Assembly: GCF_000813745.1 (NCBI RefSeq)
Contig: NZ_JWLC01000008.1
Coordinates: 356,143 to 420,142 of the forward strand
Direction: 5' to 3'
DNA: 64,000 nucleotides
Origin: Leisingera sp. ANG-M1
GTDB lineage: Bacteria; Pseudomonadota; Alphaproteobacteria; Rhodobacterales; Rhodobacteraceae
Part shown: positions 29,075-39,847 of the stretch, in pieces
How positions within the stretch are numbered: the stretch's first letter is position 1
Layout of the letters: each line of letters opens with the position of its first letter
Notes under the pieces: generated by a model
What the model saw: the letters and a program-made list of their open reading frames with translations, nothing else
Databases searched by the model: none
Told to the model about the DNA's origin: nothing
Made by a program: the position numbers and the translations under genes

Positions 29075-29905
29075 TCAGTCTTCCCGGCTGACCACCAGCC
29101 GCAGATGCGGTGCGCCTTTGCGGAGGCCTGTCTGGGGCGTCTTTGCTTCCGGTTGCGGCGCCGGCTTGCCTGACTTGGTGCGTTCCAGCAGTGCCTTGGC
29201 CTCCTCCAGGATTGAACGCTCCTGCTTGAACCGCGCTTGGGTTTCGGCAAAGCCGGGATTGGGCTGGTTCACATCGCTGCGCTCTTCCTTGCCGGTGCGC
29301 GGCTTGGCCTTGAACTCGGGCGAGCCGGAAGCCTTGGATACGGCCCGCATTTCAATCGAGGAAATCGAGAACCGCTGCGAGGTTGCGGCGGTGTCTTCCG
29401 CGCCATAGGCCACCAGCACTCCCAGGACCCGGCTGATGTCGCCAAGGTCGCTGCGCAGCGGCAGCAGAAGCATGCGGGCTTCGCGCGGCTTGCGCATCCG
29501 CGGGCCTTCGATCTGCAGTTCCAGCTCGACAATGGCGGGCGTGTCGAACATATGCTCCATTGCCGAGCTCAGCTGTTTGCGTGCATCGGCAGTGAAAAAC
29601 GCGGTGATCGGCATGCCGCGCACTTCCATTCCGGCCATTTCGTTCAGCATCGAGCCGGCCAGGCGGAAGCGGGCAATGCCCGGCGCGATCCGCTCTAGGA
29701 TGAAGGTGTGGCTCAGGATGTTCTCCAGTCCGCGCGGATCAATCTGCGAGCGGCTCGGCACATCGTCGCCCCGGCGCAGCGCTGTCCAATAGGCCTCGGC
29801 CTGGCGCAGCGGCGACAGCGAGCCGCCATTGCGGAAGTTGTTCATCGAAACCACGTTCTCGCGTCCTGAGGACATGCCATTCCCACTGCGGCTGCCAAAA
29901 ATCAT
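29075..29905 (-). CDS. PAS-domain protein (PAS_5 family)
   Basis: A 276-aa soluble protein with one PAS domain of the PAS_5 type, an alphaproteobacterial family, spanning about residues 30-180 (QAEAYWTALRRGDDVPSRSQ, GLENILSHTFILERI, FRLAGSMLNEMAGMEVRG). A charged, disordered-looking C-terminus follows with a short coiled stretch (FKQERSILEEAKALLERTK). There is no output domain, so it probably senses or binds through partners. The start could be 29905 or a later Met at about residue 11. It is divergent from yicC. Function is unknown. Confidence 0.82.
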   Translation of the reverse strand: MIFGSRSGNGMSSGRENVVSMNNFRNGGSLSPLRQAEAYWTALRRGDDVPSRSQIDPRGLENILSHTFILERIAPGIARFRLAGSMLNEMAGMEVRGMPITAFFTADARKQLSSAMEHMFDTPAIVELELQIEGPRMRKPREARMLLLPLRSDLGDISRVLGVLVAYGAEDTAATSQRFSISSIEMRAVSKASGSPEFKAKPRTGKEERSDVNQPNPGFAETQARFKQERSILEEAKALLERTKSGKPAPQPEAKTPQTGLRKGAPHLRLVVSRED

Positions 29906-30141
29906 CTCATCATCCCCTAAAAACCTGGGCCCGGTCTGTCTTGCCAGCTTGCCGCTGTCTTAAGACTTAAGGCCGTTTTGGTTACCCTGAAGTTAAGATG
30001 CCACAATCTAATTCAAATTTGGACTACTTCTTTAAGCAATGGTTAACGCGGGTGGATAGGGGCATTTATGCGATTGCTCTTGCACCCTATACTTTTGAGA
30101 CAGTAGAGCAGATCAATCATCAGCGATAAGAGGGCACTCCC

Positions 30142-31038
30142 ATGACCATCCGCAGCATGACCGCCTTTGCCTCGGCGCAGGGAAGTTCCGGCCAGCACAG
30201 CTGGAGCTGGGAGATCCGCTCGGTCAACGCCAAGGGGCTGGATCTGCGGCTTCGGGTGCCGGACTGGCTGGAAGGCCTTGAAAACCATATCCGTTCTGTC
30301 CTGGGCAAGGCGCTGGCACGGGGCAATGTCTCGCTCACCCTGCGGATCTCGCGCACCGAGGACAGCGCCGGGCAGGTCCAAGTCAACGCAGCCGTTCTGC
30401 AGTCTGTGGTCAAGGCGCTGGCAGAGGCGCAGTCGGTCGCCAGACAGAACCGTGTTGACGTGCGTCCGGCCTCCGCGGCCGAACTTCTGTCATTCAAAGG
30501 CGTTCTGGAACAGTCGGCCGGAGACGATGATCCGGCGCCGCTGGTCAAAGCGCTTAGCAAGGAACTGGAAACCCTTGTTGGGGATTTCGTTAACATGCGT
30601 GAGGCTGAAGGTGCGGCGCTTGCCCAAATCCTTAACGATCAGCTCGAACAGGTCGCCGGCCTGACCATGCAGGCAGGCGAGCGCGCTGAGGAGCGGAAAG
30701 CGAAGATATCCGAGACGCTGAAAGCAAACCTGGCGCGGGTGATGGACAACGCTGATGGCGCCGATCCGGACCGGATCGCGCAGGAGCTTGCCCTGATCGC
30801 GGTCAAGGCCGATGTCACCGAAGAGCTTGACCGCCTCGGCGCCCATGTGACTGCCGCCCGCGATTTGTTAGGCAAGGGGGGCGCGGTGGGCCGCAAGCTC
30901 GACTTCCTGATGCAGGAGTTCAACCGCGAAGCCAACACGCTCTGCTCAAAGGCACAGCATGCCGACTTGACGGCAGTGGGGCTTGAGCTGAAAACCGTGA
31001 TCGACCAGATGCGCGAGCAGGTTCAGAACATAGAATAA
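30142..31038 (+). CDS. YicC-family endoribonuclease
   Basis: A 298-aa YicC protein. The family, now regarded as an endoribonuclease group, begins [14 protein letters not shown], continues with [17 protein letters not shown] and ends with the DUF1732 part [21 protein letters not shown]. All three blocks are present. It starts with a weak GA-rich ribosome site after an AT-rich leader and ends 16 bases before gmk, a frequent pairing in alphaproteobacteria. The biological targets in this group are not known. Confidence 0.93.
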   Translation: MTIRSMTAFASAQGSSGQHSWSWEIRSVNAKGLDLRLRVPDWLEGLENHIRSVLGKALARGNVSLTLRISRTEDSAGQVQVNAAVLQSVVKALAEAQSVARQNRVDVRPASAAELLSFKGVLEQSAGDDDPAPLVKALSKELETLVGDFVNMREAEGAALAQILNDQLEQVAGLTMQAGERAEERKAKISETLKANLARVMDNADGADPDRIAQELALIAVKADVTEELDRLGAHVTAARDLLGKGGAVGRKLDFLMQEFNREANTLCSKAQHADLTAVGLELKTVIDQMREQVQNIE

Positions 31039-31054
31039 GAATAGGAGTGCCCAG

Positions 31055-31696
31055 ATGGCGGACCGCCGCGGCCTTTTGATCATCCTTTCGTCGCCTTCAG
31101 GCGCCGGCAAATCCACCTTGGCCCGCCGCTTGATGGCCTGGGACCCAGGCCTCGCGTTCTCGGTCTCTGCCACGACCCGCGCCCCGCGCCCGGGCGAGGA
31201 GCACGGCCGCGAATACTACTTCATGGCCGAAGAAGAATTCAAACAGAAGGTCGCCGAGGGCGGCATGCTGGAACACGCGCACGTGTTCGGCAACTTCTAC
31301 GGTTCGCCAGCAGGCCCGGTGAAGGACACAATCGAAGCCGGCCAGGACGTTCTGTTCGACGTCGACTGGCAGGGCGAGATCCAGATCCGCAATTCGGACC
31401 TTGGCAAACACGCCCTGTCGATTTTCATCCTGCCGCCCTCAATCACTGAGCTGCGCCGCCGCCTGGAGACCCGGGCCCAGGACAGTGACGAGGTGATCTC
31501 CAAGCGGATGATGAAGAGCTGGGACGAGATCAGCCACTGGGGCTACTACGATTACGTGCTGGTAAACGATGACCTGGACGAGACCGAAGCCAAGCTGAAA
31601 ACCATTGTCGAGGCCGAACGCATGCGCCGGATCCAGCAGCCGAAACTGCAGGACCACGTGCGAGCCCTGCAAACCCAGTTCGAGGAACAGTCATGA
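31055..31696 (+). CDS. gmk: Guanylate kinase
   Basis: A 213-aa guanylate kinase that phosphorylates GMP to GDP. The P-loop [10 protein letters not shown] lies near the N-terminus, followed by the GMP-binding stretch [19 protein letters not shown] and the [12 protein letters not shown] core. It overlaps the next gene by four bases (ATGA at 31693-31696), so they are coupled. Identification is firm. Confidence 0.97.
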   Translation: MADRRGLLIILSSPSGAGKSTLARRLMAWDPGLAFSVSATTRAPRPGEEHGREYYFMAEEEFKQKVAEGGMLEHAHVFGNFYGSPAGPVKDTIEAGQDVLFDVDWQGEIQIRNSDLGKHALSIFILPPSITELRRRLETRAQDSDEVISKRMMKSWDEISHWGYYDYVLVNDDLDETEAKLKTIVEAERMRRIQQPKLQDHVRALQTQFEEQS

Positions 31697-32214
31697 CCCT
31701 GTACGCTCTTGGCGATGCCCGGCCGCAAATCCACGAAGACACCTGGGTTGCCCCAGATGCCAATCTGGTCGGCAAGGTGGTGATGGAGGCAGGCTCTTCG
31801 GTCTGGTTCGGCGTCACCATCCGCGCCGACCACGAGGAAATCCGCATCTGCGAAGGCACCAATGTGCAGGAGAACGTGATCATGCACATTGATGCAGGCT
31901 ATCCGCTGACCATCGGCAGGAACTGCACCATCGGCCATAAGGCGATGCTGCACGGCTGCACAATCGGCGAGAACTCTCTGGTCGGCATGGGCGCTACGAT
32001 CCTGAACGGTGCCAAGATCGGCAAGAACTGCCTGATCGGGGCAGGGGCGTTGATTACTGAGAATAAGGAAATCCCTGACAACTCGCTGGTCATGGGCAGC
32101 CCCGGCAAGGTTGTGCGCGAAGTGGATGACGCGCTGGCGCAGAAGCTCACCCAAAGCGCGCTGTTATATCAGGACAACATGCGCCGCTTCCGGGCAGAAT
32201 TGAAACCGTTGTAA
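31693..32214 (+). CDS. Gamma carbonic anhydrase-family protein (YrdA/PaaY-like)
   Basis: A 173-aa left-handed beta-helix protein of the gamma carbonic anhydrase superfamily. Hexapeptide-repeat character is clear, and the three metal histidines are visible: H in [10 protein letters not shown] in IGHKAM and H in LHGCTIG. The C-terminal helix ([18 protein letters not shown]) closes the trimer. It is coupled to gmk by an ATGA overlap. Members of this family include true anhydrases and inactive relatives, so enzyme activity is probable but unproven. Confidence 0.9.
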   Translation: MTLYALGDARPQIHEDTWVAPDANLVGKVVMEAGSSVWFGVTIRADHEEIRICEGTNVQENVIMHIDAGYPLTIGRNCTIGHKAMLHGCTIGENSLVGMGATILNGAKIGKNCLIGAGALITENKEIPDNSLVMGSPGKVVREVDDALAQKLTQSALLYQDNMRRFRAELKPL

Positions 32215-32285
32215 GCGGCCGGTTTTCACGCTGCCTGAACGGCCCCTGCCATATGCCGGTTACACAAAAGCATTAGGCAGGCCGG

Positions 32286-33347
32286 ATGACTGAAAGCGGA
32301 GGCCAAATGACAACGGAGCAGATAGACGGATTCCTGGCAGCCATCCCGCTGCCTGCAGTGCTGGTGGATCAGACTGAGCGGATCATTGCGGCCAATACCG
32401 AAGGGGCAACCCTGCTGGGCCAAGGGATCCTGGGCCGCCACTTTGCCACCATCCTGCGCCAGCCCAGTGTAGCCACGGCAATCGAGGCCTGCCTGCGCGA
32501 CAAGACGCCCAAGACCGCCAAACACCTGTCCAACGATGGCGCTCAGGACACCACTTTTGCGGTGACCTTGCGCTATGTGCCCGGAATCGGGGCTGTCGGC
32601 GGCGGCGCGGTGCTGGCCTGTTTCGATGACATTACCGAACGCCAGCAGGCCGGCCAGATGCGCCGCGACTTTGTTGCCAATGTCAGCCACGAGCTGCGCA
32701 CGCCATTGACCGCGCTGATCGGCTTCATCGAAACTCTGCGCGGCCCCGCCAGGGAAGACGCACAGGCCCGCGACCGTTTCCTGGGCATTATGGAAGGTGA
32801 AGCTAGCCGCATGAACCGTTTGGTCGGTGATCTTCTTTCGTTGAACCGGGTGGAGAGTGAGGAGCGGGTGCGCCCAAAGGAACAGGTGGATTTGAAGGGG
32901 CATCTTTCCTCGACACTGAAAACCCTGTCCCCGGTGGCCGAAGCCCGCGGGGTGGAGATGGAACTGGATGCGGCAGAAGAGACCGTGTCTATCACCGGTG
33001 ACCCGGACCAGCTGCAGCAGGTCTTCACCAATCTGGTGGAAAACGCGGTGAAATATGGCGGCGACAAAGTGCAGGTGGTTCTGACCTATTCCGAGCGTGA
33101 CCCCGCAGTACGGGCACCCGCTGCCCGTGTGCAGGTAATCGACAACGGTTCGGGAATCGATCCCGTCCACCTGCCGCGGCTGACAGAGCGCTTTTACCGC
33201 GCCGACAGCCACCGGTCGCGCGAGATGGGCGGCACCGGCTTGGGGCTTGCCATTGTAAAACACATTATTAATCGCCATCGCGGGCGGCTCCGTGTTGAAA
33301 GTGAGCTGGGGCAAGGGTCTGTTTTTACGGTAATTTTGCCGGTCTAG
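32286..33347 (+). CDS. phoR: Phosphate regulon sensor histidine kinase PhoR, cytosolic form
   Basis: A 353-aa histidine kinase: a PAS domain (about residues 10-115), HisKA with H135 in VSHELRTPL, and an HATPase domain with NLVENAVKYGG, DNGSGI and GTGLGLAIVKH. It signals to PhoB according to the Pst state. No transmembrane segment is visible, unlike E. coli PhoR, so sensing would be through PstB/PhoU at the membrane face. An alternative start at 32307, just after GGAGG, would shorten it by 7 residues. It is separated from pstS by a terminator and a Pho box. Confidence 0.92.
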   Translation: MTESGGQMTTEQIDGFLAAIPLPAVLVDQTERIIAANTEGATLLGQGILGRHFATILRQPSVATAIEACLRDKTPKTAKHLSNDGAQDTTFAVTLRYVPGIGAVGGGAVLACFDDITERQQAGQMRRDFVANVSHELRTPLTALIGFIETLRGPAREDAQARDRFLGIMEGEASRMNRLVGDLLSLNRVESEERVRPKEQVDLKGHLSSTLKTLSPVAEARGVEMELDAAEETVSITGDPDQLQQVFTNLVENAVKYGGDKVQVVLTYSERDPAVRAPAARVQVIDNGSGIDPVHLPRLTERFYRADSHRSREMGGTGLGLAIVKHIINRHRGRLRVESELGQGSVFTVILPV

Positions 33348-33371
33348 CCGGCCTGTGACAGCCAAAAAAAC

Positions 33372-33406
33372 AAAGCCGCCGCGGGATCTTCCCAGGGCGG
33401 CTTTTT
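33372..33406 (+). terminator. Terminator after phoR
   Basis: AAAGCCGCC pairs with GGCGGCTTT around a 15-base loop, with five T at the end. It separates phoR transcription from the Pho-box-driven pst operon. Confidence 0.88.
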
Positions 33407-33442
33407 GCTTTCATGTCACTTTTTCCGCACCCAAATCCCAGT

Positions 33443-33471
33443 TTGTCATGAAGCTGTTACACTGCCGTCAC
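33443..33471 (+). promoter_or_regulatory. Pho box upstream of pstS, three direct-repeat half-sites
   Basis: Three PhoB half-sites lie on one face of the helix at exact 11-base spacing: TTGTCAT (33443), CTGTTAC (33454) and CCGTCAC (33465). They match the CTGTCAT-type half-site. They precede the pstS start by 83 bases, a normal distance for PhoB activation. Confidence 0.85.
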
Positions 33472-33553
33472 AAAAGCCTCATCAGACGCTCTTACGAGAG
33501 GCCCCAAGATCATCGTGGGGGTGATCGAACATAGAAACTCAAGGAGACAAGAG

Positions 33554-34609
33554 ATGTCCTTTGTGAAACTGACCGCATCCGCTCTGGCGATTTCCGCCGT
33601 ATCTGCCACCGCAGCCGCTGCGCGTGACCAGGTTCAGGTTGCCGGTTCGTCCACCGTTCTGCCCTATGCCTCGATCGTGGCGGAAGCCTTTGGCGAGAAC
33701 TTCGATTTCCCGACCCCGGTTGTGGAATCCGGCGGCTCTTCGGCTGGCCTCAAGCGCTTCTGCGAAGGCGTCGGCGAGAACACCATCGATGTGGCGAACG
33801 CCTCGCGCAAGATCAAGGACAAAGAACTCAAGGCCTGCGCCGAAAACGGCGTGACCGACATCATCGAAGTCCGCATCGGCTATGACGGCATCGTCTTTGC
33901 CTCCGACATCAACGCCAACGGCTTTGAGTACACCCCGACCGATTGGTTCCTGGCTCTGTCCGACAAGATCCTGGTCGACGGTCAGCTGGTCGACAACCCG
34001 AACCAGACCTGGGCCGATGTGAACGCCAACTTCCCGGCCGTCGACATTCAGGCGTTTGTTCCGGGCACCAAGCACGGCACCCGCGAAGTATTCGAAGACA
34101 AAGTGATCCTGGCCGGTTGTGAAGCCACTGGCGCGTTTGAGCACCTGCTGGCGCACGCCGAAGGCGACACCGACAAGGCCAAGCACAAAGCGGCTGAGAA
34201 AGCCTGTATCGCTTTGCGCACCGATGGCAAGTCGGTCGATATCGACGGCGACTACACCGAGACCCTGGCCCGCATCGAGAGCAACAAAGACGGCATCGGC
34301 GTCTTTGGCCTGGCTTTCTATGAGAACAACACCGACAAGCTGCAGGTCGCAACCATGTCCGGCATTGTTCCCTCGACCGAGTCGATCGCAACCGGCGAAT
34401 ACCCGGTGTCCCGCCCGCTGTTCTTCTACGTGAAGAAAGCCCACATCGGCGTGATCCCCGGCCTGAAAGAATACGCCGAGTTCTTCGTCGCTGACGAAGT
34501 TGCAGGCGAAGACGGCCCGCTGGCCGAGTACGGCCTGGTGTCCGATCCGGAGCTGGAAGGCACCCAGGAAGCCGTTGCCAACGAAGATGTCATGGGTGGC
34601 AATTCCTAA
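33554..34609 (+). CDS. pstS: Phosphate-binding protein PstS
   Basis: A 351-aa periplasmic phosphate-binding protein. A signal peptide (MSFVKLTASALAISAVSATA then AAARDQ) is followed by the phosphate loop VAGSSTVLPYAS and ESGGSSAGLKRF. The family stretches RIGYDGIVFA and GTKHGTREVFED are present. The start at 33554 follows AGGAGA; an earlier in-frame start lacks the signal sequence at its N-terminus. A strong hairpin after the stop probably sets its level above the permease genes. Transcription should be PhoB-dependent from the upstream Pho box. Confidence 0.96.
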   Translation: MSFVKLTASALAISAVSATAAAARDQVQVAGSSTVLPYASIVAEAFGENFDFPTPVVESGGSSAGLKRFCEGVGENTIDVANASRKIKDKELKACAENGVTDIIEVRIGYDGIVFASDINANGFEYTPTDWFLALSDKILVDGQLVDNPNQTWADVNANFPAVDIQAFVPGTKHGTREVFEDKVILAGCEATGAFEHLLAHAEGDTDKAKHKAAEKACIALRTDGKSVDIDGDYTETLARIESNKDGIGVFGLAFYENNTDKLQVATMSGIVPSTESIATGEYPVSRPLFFYVKKAHIGVIPGLKEYAEFFVADEVAGEDGPLAEYGLVSDPELEGTQEAVANEDVMGGNS

Positions 34610-34631
34610 CCGCCCCGCGATAGAATGAGTT

Positions 34632-34661
34632 GCGCCGGGGCGGATTTGTCTGCCCCGGCGC
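34632..34661 (+). promoter_or_regulatory. Intercistronic hairpin between pstS and pstC
   Basis: A perfect 10-bp stem GCGCCGGGGC / GCCCCGGCGC with a 10-base loop lies 23 bases after the pstS stop. There is no long T tract, so it likely protects the pstS message or partly terminates it. Confidence 0.7.
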
Positions 34662-34719
34662 TGTTGTACCCGGTACCCGACGCTGTTTCCCTTTCCGTCA
34701 CCGCCTATCGGAGCCCTCC

Positions 34720-36192
34720 ATGCCCACTATCTGGCTCGTTGCTCTCCTGCTTGCGCTTGCCGCTGCAGGTTTTTACTGGGGCCGCGCCCGCGCGCTCAGC
34801 ACCGCCGGGGGCGATGCAAAAGACCTGCATTCGCTGCCTTCCTATTACGGCTACCATGTCGCGCTGACCTCCTTTGTGCCGGCCATCGGCGTGCTGGCGG
34901 TCTGGCTGCTGGCCCAGCCGCTGTTCATCGAGAACCGTGTCTCCGGAATGATCCCGGCTGAGGCTGTGCCCGAGAACTCTACCCTCGGCCTGGTGATGAG
35001 CGATGTCCGCCGCGTGGCCGAAGGCCTGGATCTGGCGGTTGAGCAGGGGCTTCTGACCCGGGCTGAGGCCCGCGATCTCAGCAGCGGCAGCCAGGATGTG
35101 CGAGCCCTGCTGGGCGAGGTCGGCGTGGCCCTGGGCAACGACGTGCGTCCCGAGGTGCTGACCGCGGCACAGGCGTTTCGCAACCTGTCCAACACCGGCA
35201 AAACTGCAATGTCTGTAGTGGTGGCGCTGCTGGCGCTTAGCGGGTTTGCCTGGGCCTACAGCAAGACCCACAAGGATTTCCGCGCCCGCAACGTGGTGGA
35301 GCGCGGCATCATGGCGTTGCTGATCCTCGCGGCTTCGCTGGCGATCCTGACCACCGTCGGCATCGTCCTGTCGATGCTGTTTGAGACCAAGAACTTCTTT
35401 GGCCTGCACAGCTGGACCGACTTCTTCTTCGGCTCGACATGGGCGCCCAACTTCCGCGGCGACAGTGAACTGTCGATCCTGCCGCTGTTGTGGGGCACAC
35501 TCTACATCTCCTTCATCGCTCTGCTGGTTGCGGTGCCGGTCGGATTGTTTGCCGCCATTTACCTGTCGGAATACGCCAGCAACACCGTGCGTTCCTTTGC
35601 CAAGCCGCTGCTTGAGATCCTCGCGGGCATCCCGACCATCGTCTACGGCCTGTTTGCCCTGCTGATGGTGGGGCCGGCCCTTGCTGGGGTGTTCGCAAAG
35701 GGCGGCCTTCTGGGCGTTGAATGGATGGCAGGCGCCACTTCGGTTCTGACCGCGGGTCTGGTGATGGGCATCATGCTGATCCCCTTCGTCTCCTCGCTGT
35801 CTGACGACATCATCAACGCGGTGCCGCAGGCAATGCGCGACGGCTCCTTGGGGCTGGGTGCTACCAAATCCGAAACCGTGCGCCAGGTAGTGATGCCGGC
35901 TGCGTTGCCCGGGATCGTCGGCGCCGTGCTGCTGGCAGCCTCGCGCGCCATCGGTGAAACCATGATCGTGGTGATGGGGGCAGGGGCAATTGCCAAGTTC
36001 TCTGCGAACCCGCTGGAGTCGATGACCACCATCACCACCCGGATCGTCAGCCAGCTGACCGGCGACACCGACTTTGCCAGTCCCGAAACCCTCGTTGCCT
36101 TTGCCCTGGGCCTGACGCTCTTTGTCCTGACCCTCGGCCTGAACGTCCTGGCGCTCTATATCGTGCGCAAATACCGGGAGCAGTACGAATAA
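34720..36192 (+). CDS. pstC: Phosphate ABC permease PstC (long form)
   Basis: A 490-aa permease of the high-affinity phosphate importer. It is longer than E. coli PstC because of an N-terminal region of about 190 residues with two membrane segments and a soluble part. The conserved permease core begins around LPLLWGTLYISFIALLVAVP and includes the EAA-like loop SLGLGATKSETVRQVVMPAALPG. The start at 34720 (MPTIWLVALL) follows GGAG; upstream open frame is non-coding hairpin DNA. It shares one base with the pstA start (TAATG). Identification is firm. Confidence 0.94.
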   Translation: MPTIWLVALLLALAAAGFYWGRARALSTAGGDAKDLHSLPSYYGYHVALTSFVPAIGVLAVWLLAQPLFIENRVSGMIPAEAVPENSTLGLVMSDVRRVAEGLDLAVEQGLLTRAEARDLSSGSQDVRALLGEVGVALGNDVRPEVLTAAQAFRNLSNTGKTAMSVVVALLALSGFAWAYSKTHKDFRARNVVERGIMALLILAASLAILTTVGIVLSMLFETKNFFGLHSWTDFFFGSTWAPNFRGDSELSILPLLWGTLYISFIALLVAVPVGLFAAIYLSEYASNTVRSFAKPLLEILAGIPTIVYGLFALLMVGPALAGVFAKGGLLGVEWMAGATSVLTAGLVMGIMLIPFVSSLSDDIINAVPQAMRDGSLGLGATKSETVRQVVMPAALPGIVGAVLLAASRAIGETMIVVMGAGAIAKFSANPLESMTTITTRIVSQLTGDTDFASPETLVAFALGLTLFVLTLGLNVLALYIVRKYREQYE

Positions 36193-37547
36193 TGACTGAC
36201 CTGAGCCAAAACACTGCGTCCGAGCCCCGCAAACATGGCGGTTCGCTGCTGGAGCAGACCCCACGCACAAAGAAACGCAACGCCGCCGAGAAACGTTTCC
36301 GCGCCTATGGCATTGCCGCCATCGCGGCCGGCCTGGTGATGCTGATCATCCTGGTCACCACTATTGTTGGCAAGGGCACCGGTGCATTCCAGCAGACGTT
36401 CATCACCCTGCAGGTGGAACTGCTTGAGAGCAAGCTCGACAAGAAGGGCGAGCGCAATATCGAGGATATCAAGAAGGTCACCACCTTCGGCTATGCCCCG
36501 ATTATCAAGGGTGCAGTGGCCGCCGCGGTTGAAGAGCTGGGCATTGAGACCAGCCTTAAGCCCAAGAAACTGGCAGGCATCCTGTCCAAGGACGCTGCTG
36601 CACAGCTGCGAGAATATGTGCTGGCGAACCCGGACCAGATCGGTCAGACGGTGGAGTTCCGCTTTCTCGCTTCCAGCCGCGTCGATGGCTATATGAAGGG
36701 CCGCGTGCATCGCGAAAGCATCGCCAACGATAAGAACATCTCGCCGGAACAGCTTGATCTTGTTGACGCACTGGCCGCCGCAGGCGTGCTGGAGAAGACC
36801 TTCAACCTGGACTTCATCCTTGGCGCCGATGCCTCTGACGCCCGCCCCGAAGCGGCTGGCATGGGGGTGTCGATGCTGGGCTCGCTGTTCATGATGTTTG
36901 TGGTGCTGGCGCTGGCGCTGCCGATTGGCGTTGCCGCCTCGATCTATCTTGAGGAATTTGCGCCGCAGAACTGGCTCACCGACATGATCGAGGTGAATAT
37001 CTCCAACCTCGCCGCGGTCCCCTCCATCGTGTTCGGTATCCTGGGCCTGGCCGTGTTCATCAACTACATGCATCTGCCGACCTCGGCGCCGCTGGTGGGC
37101 GGTCTGGTGCTGACGCTGATGACCCTGCCGACCATCATCATCTCGACCCGTGCCTCGCTGAAATCGGTGCCGCCGTCGATCCGCGATGCGGCCCTCGGTG
37201 TCGGTGCCTCCAAAATGCAGGCAGTGTTCCACCACGTGCTGCCGCTGGCTGCACCGGGCATCCTGACCGGCACCATCATCGGCCTGGCGCAGGCCTTGGG
37301 CGAAACCGCACCGCTGCTGCTGATCGGCATGGTCGGTTTCATCGCCTCCAACGCGCCGGAGACCCTGGCCGACGGCCTGCTGTCTCCGAACTCCGCCATG
37401 CCTGCGCAGATCTATGAATGGGCCAAACGGGCCGATCCGGCCTTCTACGAACGCGCCTGGGGCGGCATCATCATCCTTCTCATCTTCCTGGTGACCATGA
37501 ACACGCTGGCCGTGATCCTGCGACGCCGCTTTGAACGCCGCTGGTAA
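36192..37547 (+). CDS. pstA: Phosphate ABC permease PstA (with N-terminal DUF3333 region)
   Basis: A 451-aa permease partner of PstC. A N-terminal soluble/membrane extension of the DUF3333 kind (about residues 1-210) precedes the permease domain, whose EAA loop [22 protein letters not shown] is clear by its key residues G-A-S-K and H-H-V-L-P. The stop lies 14 bases before pstB. Both PstA and PstC carry extensions, the usual arrangement in roseobacters. Identification is firm. Confidence 0.94.
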   Translation: MTDLSQNTASEPRKHGGSLLEQTPRTKKRNAAEKRFRAYGIAAIAAGLVMLIILVTTIVGKGTGAFQQTFITLQVELLESKLDKKGERNIEDIKKVTTFGYAPIIKGAVAAAVEELGIETSLKPKKLAGILSKDAAAQLREYVLANPDQIGQTVEFRFLASSRVDGYMKGRVHRESIANDKNISPEQLDLVDALAAAGVLEKTFNLDFILGADASDARPEAAGMGVSMLGSLFMMFVVLALALPIGVAASIYLEEFAPQNWLTDMIEVNISNLAAVPSIVFGILGLAVFINYMHLPTSAPLVGGLVLTLMTLPTIIISTRASLKSVPPSIRDAALGVGASKMQAVFHHVLPLAAPGILTGTIIGLAQALGETAPLLLIGMVGFIASNAPETLADGLLSPNSAMPAQIYEWAKRADPAFYERAWGGIIILLIFLVTMNTLAVILRRRFERRW

Positions 37548-37561
37548 GGGGGCATAGTGCA

Positions 37562-38359
<798 letters not shown>

Positions 38360-38376
38360 TCTATAGGAAAATCAAC

Positions 38377-39087
38377 ATGGTAGAACAGCATATTGCATCC
38401 GCTTTCGACCGCGATCTGGAGGCGATTCAGGCCCGGATCATGAAGATGGGCGGTCTGGTCGAGGACGCCATCCGCGAAGCAGCCAAGGCATTGGAGACGC
38501 GCGACGAAGAACTGGCTCTGGAAGTCCGCCAGGCGGACAAGGCCATCGACGGCTTGGAGGAGCTGATCAACGAGGAAACAGCCCGGCTGATCGCCCTGCG
38601 CGCGCCTGCGGCCTCGGATCTTCGCCTGGTGCTGTCGGTGCTGAAGATCGCTGGCAACCTGGAACGCATTGGCGACTATGCCAAAAACATGGCCAAGCGA
38701 ACCGGTGTTCTGGCCCAGGGCCCCAGTGTCAGCGAAGGTGCTGCTGCCCTGCGCCGGATGGCGCGCGAAGTGGAGCGGATGCTGAAAGACGCACTCGATT
38801 CCTACATCCAGCGCGACGTGGAGCTTGCTGCCGATGTCATCGCCCGCGACCGCGACGTTGACCAGATGTACAATGCCTTGTTCCGTGAATTTCTAACCCA
38901 CATGATGGAAGATCCGCGCAACATTTCGGCCTGTATGCATTTGCATTTTATTGCAAAAAACACCGAGCGGATGGGCGACCACGTTACCTCGATTGCCGAG
39001 CAGGTGATCTACCTGGTGACCGGTGAAAAGCCGGAAGAAGACCGCAAGAAAGCCGATACCACCTCTACAACGGCGCAGGAGATCTGA
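38377..39087 (+). CDS. phoU: Phosphate signalling protein PhoU
   Basis: A 236-aa PhoU, a two-repeat helical bundle that damps PhoR signalling when phosphate is plentiful. The metal-binding repeat pattern is visible twice: LKIAGNLERIGDYAKNMA and HFIAKNTERMGDHVTSIAE. The start at 38377 follows AGGAAA; the frame is open upstream through pstB but that is not coding. phoB begins 3 bases after its stop. Identification is firm. Confidence 0.96.
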   Translation: MVEQHIASAFDRDLEAIQARIMKMGGLVEDAIREAAKALETRDEELALEVRQADKAIDGLEELINEETARLIALRAPAASDLRLVLSVLKIAGNLERIGDYAKNMAKRTGVLAQGPSVSEGAAALRRMAREVERMLKDALDSYIQRDVELAADVIARDRDVDQMYNALFREFLTHMMEDPRNISACMHLHFIAKNTERMGDHVTSIAEQVIYLVTGEKPEEDRKKADTTSTTAQEI

Positions 39088-39090
39088 CCG

Positions 39091-39780
39091 ATGGCTGCCG
39101 ACCAGCCCACCGTTCTGGTTGTTGAAGACGAAATGGCCCAGCGGGAAGTCCTGGCCTACAATCTCGAAGCAGATGGTTTCCGGGTGCTCCGCGCTGAACA
39201 TGGCGAGGAAGCGCTGCTGGTGGTGGATGAGGATATGCCGGATATCATCATCCTCGACTGGATGATGCCGAACCTATCGGGCATCGAAGTGTGCCGCCGC
39301 TTGAAAACCCGCCCCGAGACCCGCAACATCCCGATTATCATGCTGTCGGCCCGGTCGGAAGAGGTGGACAAGGTCCGCGGCCTGGAAACCGGTGCTGATG
39401 ATTATGTCGTAAAACCCTATTCGGTAATTGAACTGATGGCCCGGGTGCGCACCCAGCTGCGCCGGGTGCGGCCTTCCACTGTAGGCGTGCGTCTGGAGTA
39501 CGATGACATCGTTCTGGACGCGGAAACCCACAAAGTCAGCCGCGCCGAGAACCCGCTGAAGCTGGGGCCGACAGAGTTCCGCCTGCTTTCCACATTTATG
39601 GAGAAGCCCGGCCGGGTGTGGAGCCGCGAACAGCTGTTGGACCGGGTCTGGGGCCGCGATATCTATGTCGACACCCGAACTGTCGACGTTCACATTGGTC
39701 GCCTGCGAAAGGCGCTGACCCAGCACGGCGGAAGCGACCCTGTGCGCACCGTCCGCGGCGCAGGCTACGCGCTCGGCTGA
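39091..39780 (+). CDS. phoB: Phosphate regulon response regulator PhoB
   Basis: A 229-aa OmpR-family response regulator. The receiver has the acidic pocket (VVEDE) and the phospho-acceptor aspartate in IIILDWMMPN, then the K of VVKPYS. The winged helix contains LGPTEFRLLSTFMEKPGRVWSREQLLDRVWG by its LGPTEFRLL and RVWSREQLLD parts. It binds Pho boxes such as the one at 33443-33471 and so activates its own operon. It ends the pst operon, followed by a bidirectional terminator. Confidence 0.97.
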   Translation: MAADQPTVLVVEDEMAQREVLAYNLEADGFRVLRAEHGEEALLVVDEDMPDIIILDWMMPNLSGIEVCRRLKTRPETRNIPIIMLSARSEEVDKVRGLETGADDYVVKPYSVIELMARVRTQLRRVRPSTVGVRLEYDDIVLDAETHKVSRAENPLKLGPTEFRLLSTFMEKPGRVWSREQLLDRVWGRDIYVDTRTVDVHIGRLRKALTQHGGSDPVRTVRGAGYALG

Positions 39781-39791
39781 TAAATGGAACC

Positions 39792-39840
39792 GGGGGACAG
39801 GCGGTGCAACAGAATGTGCACGCGTGTCCCCCCTCATTTT
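39792..39840. terminator. Terminator between phoB and the convergent LysR gene
   Basis: GGGGGACA pairs with TGTCCCCC across a long 25-base loop, followed by CTCATTTT. It lies between two convergent genes. Confidence 0.65.
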
Positions 39841-39847
39841 GCGGCGG

